From Adiantum capillus-veneris (Eukaryota; Streptophyta; Polypodiopsida; Polypodiales; Pteridaceae), in assembly GCA_014529385.2 (NCBI GenBank), contig CM043969.1, forward strand, positions 15,685,446-15,749,445: a stretch of DNA of 64,000 bases. The letters are read 5' to 3'. Positions 33,254 through 44,559 of the stretch are shown here, one piece after another; the stretch's first letter is position 1; every line of letters starts with the position of its first letter. The notes under the pieces are model-generated. The model was given only the letters and a program-made list of their open reading frames with translations, ran no database searches and was not told the DNA's origin. The position numbers were made by a program, and so were the translations under genes.

Positions 33254-35546
33254 ATGGCGAGGACTAAGAAAACTGCAAGGAAGGTCTACCAAGCCCCAAC
33301 TGATCCAGAAATAGATGATGTTGAGAAAGATGCAGAGAAAGAACCCCCTCCACTACCTCGTCAGAGGCCCAATGGCAGAAAAAGATTGAATTATCAGGTG
33401 AAATCCCTAAGAGAAATAAGAAAAGCACAAAAGTCTACTGGTCTACTGATTCCAAAGCTCTCTTTCATGAGAGTTGTCAAGGAGATATCTGATAGACTTG
33501 TAAGCATGATGAATATCAAAGCTTTTGTCTCAGTAAGGTGGCAATCTCAAGCTGTGATGTGCCTTCAGGTAGCTGCTGAGGATTTTCTCATAGACTTTAT
33601 GAATGATAGCAACATTGCAGCTGCATTTGCTCACAGGGTCACACTTATGAGAAAAGATTTTGTGCTTGTGTCAAGGCTAAGGTACAAGTTTGATAAGGCT
33701 CTTGAGCTCATTCCTAGTGAGGATCTTAGAGCCTTCCAAATTTTAAACATCCCTCCTTCCAGCTTGCAGAAAGATTCTAGGGTTGTCATTGAGGATGTTA
33801 CACATGAGTAAGAGACAAGAAAGTCCCAAGATATCAAAGCAGGAAAGGAAGTTGAGAGGGAGCAAGACATGATATCAGAGGATGCTATCCTTAAAGAGCA
33901 AGCTGAAATTTTAAGAGCATCCAACTCTCTTCTTTATGAAAAAGTCACAGGCCAAATGGTGGTGGATGTCTCCTTGTTTGGAGATACTGAGGCATATTTG
34001 GACATATTCCCTCAAGACACAAGTATGCTTGTAAATCCCAACATTGAGCTTGGTGACACTGTGCTCTATATCTATCTCAGGTATGTGTTGCTTTGCTAGT
34101 TATTAGTGCATGTGCAAGGTAGACAGGCACAAGGGGATCATTGGGGCTTGTGTTTCCTTTTCCAGGTGTCTTATGAGGGATCTTCCAGAGGCTCTAGCTA
34201 TGCAAATTGCCATACTTGACCCTCTAGTAGCATAGTGCCTTTTTAACAAGCAAGGAATCCTTTCAAGTTTTTTTGATGATTTTAACATGCTAACCTGCAA
34301 TTACATATTATACCCCTATGTTGAAGGGTAATTCTTAACTCCTTACATGTTATTTTTAACATTTTGTGGTATTCTTAGCTAATTGTTTTTTATTTTGTAG
34401 AGGACATTGGAGTCTTATTATCTTCAATCTTTTGGAGAAAGATATTATATTTATGAATTCATTGTCAAGTATCCATGGGAAAAGTAAACTGTAAGTATGA
34501 AGCATAATCTATGCTTGATGATGGCCCATCATTGTTTTCTATTAGTAGCTTTTTGATTCAATGTCTTCTTGCAGTGCTGCCAAACTTATTGTTGGTCACC
34601 TGAGTACCACAAATAAGGATTACAATATAGAAGCTTTCAAGTACTACAATCAAAAAGTGCCTTTACAGACAGACTCAACATCTTGTGGATGGAGGGTGCT
34701 TGCAAATGCATGGAGATATCTTGAGTCAAGGTGCCGGATGACTACACTCACTGTAAGTGTGGTTCATGTATTTATTTTGATGTTTTATGTATATATGTTC
34801 TCATGTCCTTTAGTTCCTTTTTCTATTTTTTTCAGTTGCATGACTATCCAGAGTCTTGGGTCACGTGGGTGAGAGAGAAGGCTGTTTCTATGGTTTTGGA
34901 AAGATCAATAAATCCAAATGATCCAGATTCTCCTTTGCCACCAAAGAAAGGTAGAGCCACCAAAGGTTTGGATGCAAAGAAAATGGATCAAAAGAAGAAC
35001 AGTCCTGCAAAGAAGATCCATACAAAGAAAAAGGATCACAAGAAGAGTCGTGCCAAGGGGAAGAGTCCCACGAAGAAGAAGATCCCTGCCAAGGGAAAGA
35101 GTCCTACCAAAAAGAAGATCCCTGCCAAGGGGAAAAGTCCCACTAAGAAGACTGCCAAGGGAAAGAGTCCCACTAAGAGCCCTGCAAAAAAAAGAGCAGA
35201 TACAAAGGGCCATCCATTCCACTCACCATTGAAATTCAAGGTTCAAAAGCGTCGTACACTTAAGAACAATAAGGGGGAGGCACCTAGCTCACCTTTCAAG
35301 CTACCATTCATGTTGCCAAAGAAAGTTGCCAAATCACCCAAGCCTGCCAGTCCTAAGGAGCCCAAAGCACCAACCCCTGCCAAGTCACCCGTGCCAAGCC
35401 CTAAGGGGTCCAAAGCACCACCCCCTGCCAAGTCACCACCACCACCCACTCCTGAACTTTCACCCCCTTCTGAACACAAAAGGAAAAGGGTCTCTGGGGA
35501 TGCAGAATCCTCTCAAGCAAAAAGAAAAGTGGAATTTCATGATTGA
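33254..35546 (+). pseudogene. CENH3-like histone fold / ULP1 protease / H1-like tail fusion, five exons, two nonsense codons
   Basis: Predicted 655-codon gene. Exons are 33254-34080, 34166-34327, 34401-34490, 34575-34752 and 34836-35546, with GT-AG introns in consistent phase. Residues 1-10 (MARTKKTARK) copy the H3 tail. Residues about 48-145 are an H3 fold: LREIRKAQKSTGLLIPKL, a loop 1 about eight residues longer than in H3, RWQSQAVMCLQVAAEDFL and RVTLMRKDFVLVSRLR. The Trp and the LMRKDF motif point to centromeric H3. ULP1-type cysteine-protease residues follow: His332 (GGHWSLIIF), Asn349 where Asp is usual, Gln391 and Cys397 (DSTSCGW). Residues about 440-655 are H1-like, with repeated KGKSPTKK and PKEPKAP motifs. 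TAA at 33809-33811 and TAG at 34233-34235 are in frame, so this copy is probably dead or read through. A de-SUMOylating role is inference. Confidence 0.85.
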
Positions 35547-35820
35547 ATAGTCCACAAAAGCTATGTACACTTTTGTTCATTTTGTCCATATGAACATATA
35601 TATATACGCTTTGGTGATTCATAATTTTGTACTTCAAATACTTAATACCAACTGTCAATTCTTAAATGTGTATCATGATGTCATGTAAGTTTAAAACAAC
35701 ATAATTAGAGAAAAGATAAATATATTTGCAAAATCCAAGCACCACCTTTAAGAGCAAGGGTCTCTATGGATGAGAAAATCCTCTTATTCCCCCTTGCACC
35801 TAAAGGTGTCGCTTTCAAAC

Positions 35821-36085
35821 TCAATATGGTACCCTCAAGCTTTGCAATTGAATGTTATTGAATGTTGGATACACATTAACCAAAGGGTCATTGGGGTAGA
35901 GGTAACCATCCACCAAAAGGTCCTCATTTGTGTGACCTTGCACTGCGGCATTGTTGTGTTGTATGTAAGTCATAAAGCTTGGAGGGTGCAAGCTCTTTTG
36001 ATAGCCAAAGATGTACACATTTTTTTTTCGTCGATCGTGACAATCGTGCCCTGGATGGGAGATTTGTATATCCATTTGTATCCAT
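35821..36085 (-). pseudogene. Transposase N-domain paralogue 1 (short, frameshifted)
   Basis: On the minus strand this encodes the domain found at the start of the transposase-like protein at 27838: LLVDGYLYPNDP and VNVYPTF match DIWTDGSLYPPDP and RYPSF. The upstream part (THLPSR-like start, then an HLW-like strand) is in another frame across an A-run near 36021-36030. No catalytic part follows, so it is either an accessory DNA-binding gene or a truncated copy. Confidence 0.65.
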
Positions 36086-36148
36086 ATCATGAAGAGATGG
36101 GTTTGTATAGAATAGAATGAAGTAGGTAGAGAGGGGCCAAGGTAGAGA

Positions 36149-36502
36149 TTATGGGCTGTATATTATGGGCTTCAAAGACCATTGTGTGCTATCAGCTCCA
36201 ATAGACGACAATCTCTTGCAGTATCCAAGAAGACTGTGCTCCCCTCTATCTACATATTGTAAGAATGAATCAAGACTATTGAATGTTGGATACACATTGA
36301 TGGTTGGATCATTAGGGTCGAGGAAACCATGCACCCAAAGGTCCACATTGGTTTGACCTACACTACGGCATTGTTCTGCAGCTTTCAAGTAATGACGCTT
36401 TGAGTGTGCAAAGTCCTTTGGCAGCCAAACATGTAGAGAAATTGTTTCCGAACTTGACAATCTTGATATGGATGGGAGGTTTTTAATGTTGCCTAGTTCC
36501 AT
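36149..36502 (-). CDS. Transposase N-domain paralogue 2 (about 117 aa)
   Basis: Open minus-strand frame from an ATG at 36502 (MELGNIKNLPS). It aligns with the N-terminal domain of the transposase-like protein: SLHVWLPKDFA, NVDLWVHGFLDPNDP, INVYPTF and LLGYCKRLSS correspond to HLNIKLSQEYA, HIDIWTDGSLYPPDP, RYPSF and LLGYSSRLSH. It stops without any DDE-like part. It may bind element DNA and act as a regulator, or may be a remnant exon. Paralogue 1 lies immediately downstream. Confidence 0.6.
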   Translation of the reverse strand: MELGNIKNLPSISRLSSSETISLHVWLPKDFAHSKRHYLKAAEQCRSVGQTNVDLWVHGFLDPNDPTINVYPTFNSLDSFLQYVDRGEHSLLGYCKRLSSIGADSTQWSLKPIIYSP

Positions 36503-36575
36503 GGCAAGGGGGATAAAGCTGGCCTCAAGCAAGAGTGGAGAGTTGCAACAGAGCCACGGAAGGAAGAGGTGAGCT

Positions 36576-36860
36576 ATGGGATGGAGAGCTACAGGAGAGC
36601 TACGGAGTGGCGAGATTTGGAATGGAGAGCTATGGAGTGGAGAGTTATGGGGGATAAAGAGTTGCAGAGAGCTATGGAGAGCTATGGGGAATAAAGAGTT
36701 GCTGGAGAGCTATGGAGTGGAGAGCTTTGGGATGGGGACCTGCAGAAGAGCTATGGAATGGAGAGCTACATCAGATCTATGGAGTGGAGAGCTTTGGGCG
36801 GGGAGCTGCAACAAAGCTATGGAGTGGACCTACAAGAAGAGAGAGGGAGAGGAGTGAGAG
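36576..36860. repeat. Degenerate minisatellite (GGAGAGCTATGGAGT units)
   Basis: About 15 irregular units of 15-25 bp built from GAGAGCTATGGAGTGG and GGGATAAAGAGTTGCAG variants, passing into GA-rich sequence by 36950. Confidence 0.9.
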
Positions 36861-36959
36861 AGGGAAGGAGGAAGAGTGTGTGCTAAAAAGTAGAAGAGAG
36901 AAGAGAGAAAGAGAGGAGTGAGAGAGAGGAGAGTGATTTTGGAGGGAAATAAAAAAAGG

Positions 36960-37450
36960 TGGAAAGTTTGATATGTAGCATGTCTAGTAGTGAGATTTTG
37001 AAAGAGAAAAACGATTTTTGGATATACATATAGGTTGGGGAGAAGTTTTGAGTAAAAGTGAGGTGTTTTTTATTTTTTTCTGAGAAAAGTGATTTTTTGG
37101 GCGGAGTCTATAAACGCCCTTGATGATGTGACAAAAGAAAGGAGGGAGGGTAGTTATTGTCATAAGGATCACCACTCTTTTGGGTAGAGAGAGAATGTAC
37201 CTATCCTCCCTCCCTAGCCTCTATTTCAACCTACAAAAAGCCTATGATAGCCTACAAAAAAGCCTATGAGAATACCCTCATTCAATGACCTTGTCTCCTA
37301 AAGCACACACATTCCAAGTTCTGATCCCTTAAAATTAGGGATCCTTACAAGGCCCTTTTGGGGTTCATATTTTTCCTAATCATGGAAATCAAATCTTGGG
37401 AAATACATTTTTCCCAAGCAGGCACTTCTCTTGTAGCATGCACACATTAC
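36960..37450. other. No recognisable gene
   Basis: AT-rich, with a repeated phrase CCTACAAAAAGCCTATGA-AG at 37228-37270. The open frames are not convincing. Confidence 0.4.
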
Positions 37451-37463
37451 AATTTTCCCAGTT

Positions 37464-37505
<42 letters not shown>

Positions 37506-37629
37506 CACACACACACACACACACTCACTCACACAGAGTTTGGATCTACTACCAATGCAACTATTGTGAAATCTTGCTTTGCATCATAGCTTGGGCATAT
37601 ATTTCAAGTAGTGTGATGGAGGAATTGCT

Positions 37630-37821
37630 TTGTGTCAAGCAAGATACATAGAAACATTACTATGTATATTTGGACTCGAGGACTGCAAATCTATTATTGC
37701 TATTTCAATGGAAATAGGTTTGAAATTGAGTCTTCATGATGCTAGAGATCTTATTGATGTCACTCTTTATCAAACTATTGGATGCCTTATTTATGTGTAC
37801 AATACAAGGGCAAATATTTAG
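37630..37821 (+). pseudogene. Ty1/copia reverse-transcriptase fragment
   Basis: A 60-residue match to the region just after the copia RT catalytic core: FGLEDCKSIIAISMEIGLKL and TLYQTIGCLIYVYNTRANI follow the usual order of F-GM-DCKP, TPME, and a TLYR-VGSLIYL-TRPDI block. Stops follow at once. It is a truncated insertion inside the 18.8-kb element. Confidence 0.75.
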
Positions 37822-37829
37822 TTGCAATC

Positions 37830-38600
37830 TCATAGGTCAATAGATTTTTGCATAGCCCAAAGGTCTAAGCATTAGTAGGACGTTTTTGTTACATGAGAGA
37901 CCATTCATGCATATCATGGTTGAGCAACAAGCAACCTAATGTGGCCACTTCCAATTGTGAAGCTTAGTACAAGACAATCTCCACAATTACGATTGAGTGT
38001 GCATGGATCAAATGCCTTTTGGCTGATTTGGGTGTTGGATAGGCCCACACTATCAACATTATCTAAACGAGGAACCCAGTTTTTCATTCTCGCACATGCT
38101 AGAGAGAGACTCCCAGTAGGAGAGATAAGCTTGGCTTAGGTTCCGACACAAGACATCCTTGCAGATCTATGTTCACAAAAGTATTTCCGTGTGAGAAGTT
38201 CAAAGATTTCAGCAAAGCTTTGGGCCTACCTCCCTTTGTGGATTGTCCATGTTCTTAGGGAATGTCACTTCCATATACTCTGTGTGCGAGCTCTTGTTCA
38301 CCGCATCACTCCCAAGGGGGGATTTGTTACCATATATGTGGTAGTGATGAGGGTGAGCCTCAGGGGCTAGTCGTATTGTGGTTGTGCAAAAGAGTCCACG
38401 ATTCAAGATGAGGAGGAGAGTTCACATCCTAGGTTGAAGGTCCAAAGTCTTCAAATGTTGCCATATGGAAACCCTAGATCGCACCATAATCTAGTACTCT
38501 ATAATATAGATGATTGCACTAAGTTTATACCCTTGTCTCCTCAGTATCTTTAGTCAATTTTGATAATTTCAAGAGTAGAGGAGTCTCTTGAAGATGCTTG

Positions 38601-38635
<35 letters not shown>

Positions 38636-39470
38636 CAATGTCCTTGATGAGGTAAAGAACTAACTCTCTCTATCTCGCTCACGCCTGCAATTACCGACTA
38701 CAAGAATTCTTGCCACACGAGTTAGTTTGGAGAGTTGTTAGGGGACTCTCGCTATATACTGGCCCAGTTTTTCTATTTTAATGAGGCTAGTTTCGAGGAA
38801 AATTTCCTTCTTCTCCCTTCATCAATGTGTGGGGATGTGGTTGTGAGTTTCCACCATCTCATGAGACCAATCACAACTTTTCACATCTATGTTTTTTTAA
38901 TCTTAATTTTGATCCAAGAAAAGAGAAGGTATTTATTTCTATGACCTTTGCGCTTTGGGCAAGCCCACATAAGCCAAAAAATCTTCTACAAGTATGAGTT
39001 ATGCTTTTTGGTGCCATAACCTCAAGCGATGGCCCACTATGGCATCCGAGGTCGTCCTCATGCAGGGGTAAAGAAAAAGAAAAAGATTTTAGTTTTGAAA
39101 ACAACTCCTTCTTTAGGTTTAGGTTTTTCTTTAGTGGTAAATGGAGACTATAAAAGAGAAACCTAGGGAGTCGTTGGAAGGAAATTTGAAGTTTGTAATT
39201 AGACTCAAAGGCAAGGGATTTAGATGCAAGTACGTTTTAGTATATGTAAAGTGCAGGGTTCAATTTACTGTGAAATCAAATCGCGATTTATTGTGAAATC
39301 AAATCGCAGAAGAAGGAGAATTTTTATTTGACACGAATTGCTATTGCTTGATTATGGTATAATACTACTATTCTTTTATGAAAATAATTTATTGGGTCTA
39401 TGCACGCTTTATTAGATAGAATCTACGCCGATTCCCTCCATGTCCCCTCATTTTCCAAATGAAAACGTAA

Positions 39471-39505
<35 letters not shown>

Positions 39506-41400
39506 GTCTCTCACGCCGGCTCTTGCTCTACTTACACCAGCTTGGCGATTGTACCGCCCACTCAAACTCAAGAGAGAGAGAGCCACTACCCATCACAATG
39601 ATACACTACCCAGCATGCAATGAATAAAATCTCAAGGGTGGTCGGGTGGAACGAGCTACTTCAAGGAGGTCTTGTGTATCATAATTGTAGCTGAGGTTAT
39701 TCTCTCTAAACTTTTCTTCGTTTGCTATTGTTCTATTAATATCGTGAGGCATGTTGCATTTGTGAACATCCATAAAACCCATCCACACCTACCAAATGTT
39801 GTAATTTTTAGATGGGTAGGGGACCATGGATCATTCCCCCTCTTATAATCCTGCAAATGGGTCGAAGGATTATAAGGAATGTGACCATTTCCAACCGTCA
39901 AGGGTCGGGGGGCCAATACATATACAACTGCACATGGCGTGTGGTGATCGACAGTAGACGTTGACAAGTGACAGTCGAAGTCTGTGCGAGATCATTACAA
40001 CTGCTAACATGGCATGTTCTTGTCCTAACGGTATGTTGTTCTGTTCACTGACTTGGCAAGCTATTGTTGGAGCAAGGGTCTGCAGCCCTTCAACCAGGGC
40101 TCGAGAAAAGATAGGTTCGCTTTATCCAAAGCATGTTCAAAATGAAAAATTGCCGGCTCAAGTTTGGACAAGAAGGTTCTCAGGCCGGTTCAAATTATGG
40201 AACTTTTAGTTATAATATGTAATTTTTAGTGTTGTTATCGCTCTCAAATTTAGAGTTAGCCTGTTCATATGCGTGTGAAGAGGTTCCAAAGCCGAGTCCA
40301 CAAAAAATGTTTCCCGAGCCCTGCCTACAACAGCTCAAGCAGGAGGGTACATGATTACTTCTGCTGATGTGGAGGGCTATCCTTGCTTTCCAGCAGCCGA
40401 GGTGGCGGCACACTAGAGGAGTGGCTACAACAAGTGTAATTCCTGACAGCTGTTGACTTACCGGCAATTTGTCGGCTGCGCCTTGAAATTACAACCAATA
40501 ATGGCCTGTAGATGAGCGGCCAAGAGGCATTGCCCCGACCCCGACTGGACGTAGGTAAGTATCTCCCTTGAGGGCTTTTAGCTTCAATTTATCATCAAAA
40601 ATCATTTATAGTATTCAAGTATCAATGTTGTTCGCTCCTTGTTGGTGGTTGGTTTGCATTCTATTATCTACTTGTAATTGGGTGGCTCCTTCTAAAGCCA
40701 AACATTCATGAACTTGAGACTCTGTGGAACTGTTGAACTCTAATAAATCTAATAAATCTAGTGGCAATTTTTTTGTTAAATCTAGCTCACTTCATGTGAG
40801 TATTTTCAGAAAAAAAATCTTTCTTATCCTCTCATCTCAATAAAATTTCATTCTCAAGTAGTTGTGTCTCGTGGAACCAAAAGATAACAATAGGTTCCAG
40901 GCCTTAGCCTTGTCATAGTTGCTTTCACAATTACAATTCAAGATGTGATATGACCTTAGCAACTACTTTCCTGCTAGATAGTGTCTATAAGTGCTTATTT
41001 CCACTCATCAAAATTCTTGTTTTCCTTCATGCTGAAAATCCAGCCCCTAATCTCCTAAATGATTTCTTCAAATTTGCTCCTCCCAAATCTTCGGGTCACG
41101 CCCAATGGCCCACACATTTGGTAGCAACATACTCCCTTTAGGGATTCTATAGCCCCCAACCTCGCATTCTTTGATTGACAAATGTGGTATTAGTAGCGGT
41201 CCTGGTGGATGTAGCCTCATTGTACACCAAGCTTGGTAGCTCCTCTTATCCTATCATTCTCCTCTCCCCCTTTGTGACACAATCTAGCTCCATTTGTAGT
41301 CTACTCATTGCTTGTGGAGTTCTCACTAGCTCTGCCATAGCCCAATCCAACACAGTGCTGGACGAGTCAATACTTGCTGCAATGAGCTCCTATTCACACA
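37830..41400. other. Anonymous stretch inside the 18.8-kb element
   Basis: No gene could be supported. It contains a CT tract at 38607-38633, a C homopolymer at 39475-39503 and scattered short frames. It probably holds several old insertions whose ends I cannot see. Confidence 0.35.
39475..39503. repeat. Poly-C homopolymer of 29 bases
   Basis: An uninterrupted run of 29 C. Runs of this length are prone to sequencing and assembly error and can form i-motif or quadruplex structures. Confidence 0.95.
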
Positions 41401-41404
41401 AAAA

Positions 41405-42300
41405 ATGCTCATTGTTTGTCATAAAATCTAGTATCTAATATCTAACCAACCCATTTGATTTTCTCATATTAAATTTATCGCTTAATGTGGGAGAATAAAC
41501 CAACCCATTTGATTTTCTCATATTAAATTGATCACTTAATGTGGGAGAATAAACTGGAACAAGGGTTAAGATATAGACATGTGCTTATAGATCTATCTCA
41601 ACACGGGGCCAATGGTAAAGGGGCCCAAATGAGAGTTGGTCTATCAAAGAGCAAAGCTAATCAATGGAGCATAAGACCTTAGGGTTACCTTCATTGAAGA
41701 CCTCCAATAATGTGTGTAGAAGTCCTTTGGCCTTAGGTAAGCAAGGGCTGAGCTTGAGGCGGGAACGCGACCCAGCTTGAGGTGCTTCTCCTACTTGTCA
41801 TGCTTGATGACTGAGGTGCTTGAGGTGCTTGAGATGCTTGAGGTGCTTGACATGCTTGAGATGCTAGGGTTGCACTTCAGGTGAGAACCCAGCCCGAGCT
41901 TAAAGTTCTTAAGGGCCAAGCTTGTGGTGGGAACTCGGCCTATGCATGAGGGGCTTGAGGTGTCAAAAAGTCAAATATTCAATCCCTACAAGGAGGGGGC
42001 GACCCCTACATGAGGGGGGATGAGAGAGAACACCCACACACTCACACTAGGCATGCATGGTACAGAGAAAGCAGAAGGGACACTTGTCAAGTTCCTCCTC
42101 ATGCTGCCCTCATGTGTGCTTGAAGCCTATTGGTTGGCCAGCCAAGGGGTCCAATGTTATTTTAGGAGATTTAATCAATTGATTTTGCATTTATCAAGTC
42201 CTCTCTCTCAAAGTGGAAAGGGGGACACTTGTCCCAAGGCTACCCTTGCTGCTTGTAATGCCTCCTGCTTGTGAAGTGCTAGGCCTAGAGGGGTCTAATG
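41405..42300 (+). repeat. Dispersed repeat of about 0.9 kb, copy 2 (inverted relative to copy 1)
   Basis: Reverse complement of 22285-23085, with an internal 54-bp tandem duplication (41444-41497 and 41498-41551, ACCAACCCATTTGATTTTCT) that copy 1 has once. Near the right end, 30 or so extra bases (GCTTGTAATGCCTCC...) interrupt the match. Confidence 0.85.
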
Positions 42301-42354
42301 AGCTTTAAGCATGAGCTACAAGGGGGGGTCGACCCAATCAAGCTAGGGGGTTTA

Positions 42355-42356
<2 letters not shown>

Positions 42357-42414
<58 letters not shown>

Positions 42415-42415
42415 A

Positions 42416-42461
<46 letters not shown>
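42357..42461. repeat. (AC)n microsatellite
   Basis: About 105 bases of AC with two AAACA or TACA interruptions. Confidence 0.97.
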
Positions 42462-42464
<3 letters not shown>

Positions 42465-42469
42465 CTCTC

Positions 42470-43545
42470 ATTGTGTGCTATGCAAAGTGCAAGAGCTCCC
42501 TTTCCTTCTCCAAGCAAGTAGAGGTTGAGAGCGTACACCAACACTCTTGGCTATGGAGTGCAAATCCAACCAAGAGCCATGATTCAATGCTTAAGCTTGC
42601 CATCTCCTTCTTCTTCATTACTATGCTATTATGTATGCTAGCAAGAAGAGCTATGATAAGTGAGGAACTAATTCTTTCTCCTATGAAATGTTTCTTCTTC
42701 ATCTTCCCTACCCTCATTCCCTGCTAGCTCTCTCCACCTTCAAAGGTGTTTGAGGTCTTGGGACTGAGGCTTGGGATAGTTAAATCTTTCTTCGAGTTTA
42801 TATTATGCTTGTGATGCATGATGCTTTCCATCTTCATTGAATCACCTAGGTCACAAGGAACACAAAGATTGTATTGTAACAAGTCTCTCTTAATAGGAGA
42901 AATCATAACACAAATGCCTATTGGGGGGGGACTGGCTCCACATATATCCGATCCTCAACTATTGTCATGTTCTCTAAATTCTCTCTCTTGCAAAAGTATT
43001 GTTTATGCCAAGTTAACTAATTGCTATGATTATGTTGCTATCTTCAATTATGTTCACAGGCTATGCTCACAAAGCAATTTCTCAAAAGTACTCTCATTAA
43101 TTTCCGCTATTCTCAAGTTAAATAGGCCAATTCAATTATATCGGTACAAGAGCATTTGGTTTCGCTTTTCTTGCTTAAGAAGAGAGGTCCTTAAGTAGCC
43201 TATAAATGGTTGATGTTGTTAATTATATTAGGTAAGTGGAACTGGGATCTATTATCGGTTTTGTTGAGCCCACTATGTGGGATATGGTGCACACCTCGAG
43301 AGCTTTGGACTTAATAATGGAGTCTTTTTAGACTTGCCTACGGCTTTACCATTATTGAGCCATAAGAAGTCCGAAAGGAGCTAGCCCTCGGCAACTCTGC
43401 TATGTTAGACCTACTCCTCTACTCTCTATAATTAACCACTTTGAGCCGTGGGTGTAGATACTTAAGAGCTGATTTTCAAAGGCTAAGGGGAGTGGCAACT
43501 AAGGTTTTGAATTGCCAATGCATACACTAAGTATATACATAAATT
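42470..43545. other. Probable retroelement leader, no gene
   Basis: Lies between the dispersed repeat and a gag start. No coding capacity is evident; position alone suggests a 5-prime leader. Confidence 0.35.
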
Positions 43546-44548
43546 TTGTTAACATGGCTGAAAATAATCAAGAGAGTAAAAATGAACATTGATAGCTTTG
43601 ATTTTTCACATGAAGGTGCTAATGATGATGCTCCCATGTTTGTGAATTATCTCGTCACTAGGTTGCAACAAGCTATGGGCAACCCTGCTTTGCAAGCCGA
43701 AGTTACTCAACAACTTCATGCTTATGGAATTTCCCTTCCTCTCCAAGAGGAGAGAGAGCTTAGGAGGCCTCTTGAAGAGACCCCCAAAAGAAGACTCTCT
43801 CCCATTCAAGAGGAGGAATCCAAAGAGCAAGAAAGCAATGAAAGTTTAAGTTCCTCTGAAGATGTGGCTCCACGAAGACGGCGGTCTAGACGATCACCCA
43901 CTCCTTCCAAGAGGAAAAGATCAACACATAGTCCTTCTCCTCGGCACTCCGAAAGGGAAGAGAGGAAACAAAGGAAGAAAAGGGCTAGGAAGAGGTCACC
44001 CTCTTCTCCTTCTTCTTCACCTTCCTCATCTTCTGACGCTATTCTTCTAGAGAATACAAGAAGGGAGGACATCACAAATCATTTCCTACATGGCGAAGGT
44101 CACAAAAGCTAAAGAAGTTCAAGGAGGGAGGAAAGAGTATCTTTTTTCTCACCTTTGACGGCACCTTTGGTGCTACCAACAAAGTGTTGGCCTTCATCTA
44201 GCAATTTGATGTCGCCTTTGGAGAGGAGGGCTTCACAGAGTCCTCCAAGATACGCCATATAGCTATGCACTTCCAAAAATCCTCTCGTCAATGGTGGGCT
44301 AGCCTTCGTGGCAACGGCAAAGCCCCAAAGACATGGAAAACTCTACGAGTTTCCATCATGAAGAAATTCCTTGCAAGTGATGCAAAGGACAAAGTGCTTA
44401 CCGAATGGCAAAGCTTGAAGCTTCTTTCTCATGATTCTATCCATAAGTAAGTAGAAAAGTTTTGGGATTTACATCTCAGGGCTACTATCTTTCAAAAGAT
44501 AGACTTTGCCGAGCAAAGGCAACAATTTTGTGCAGGATTACAATATTG
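43546..44548 (+). pseudogene. Ty3-type gag fragment nested in the 18.8-kb element
   Basis: The plus-strand frame from about 43579 (MNIDSFDF) has an Arg/Ser-rich region (RRRRSRRSPTPSKRKRS) and then, after frameshifts, a capsid-like core: SSKIRHIAMHFQKSSRQWWA, LRVSIMKKFLASDAKDKV and DLHLRATIFQKIDFAEQRQQ. This is the retrotrans_gag pattern. It ends abruptly about 12 bases before the 3-prime end of the right-end gene of the host element, marking the edge of a nested insertion. Confidence 0.7.
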
Positions 44549-44559
44549 AACTTGTTTTT

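Noticed and set aside
33254-33811. A normal host histone H3 gene
   Set aside because: The divergence is too great, the next exons are fused in frame to a ULP1 protease, and it lies between TIRs with other element genes.
33776-33850. A short intron that would remove the TAA at 33809
   Set aside because: A GTAAGA donor and GCAG acceptor exist, but the intron would be about 35 bases, below the usual plant minimum, and coding is continuous through the region.
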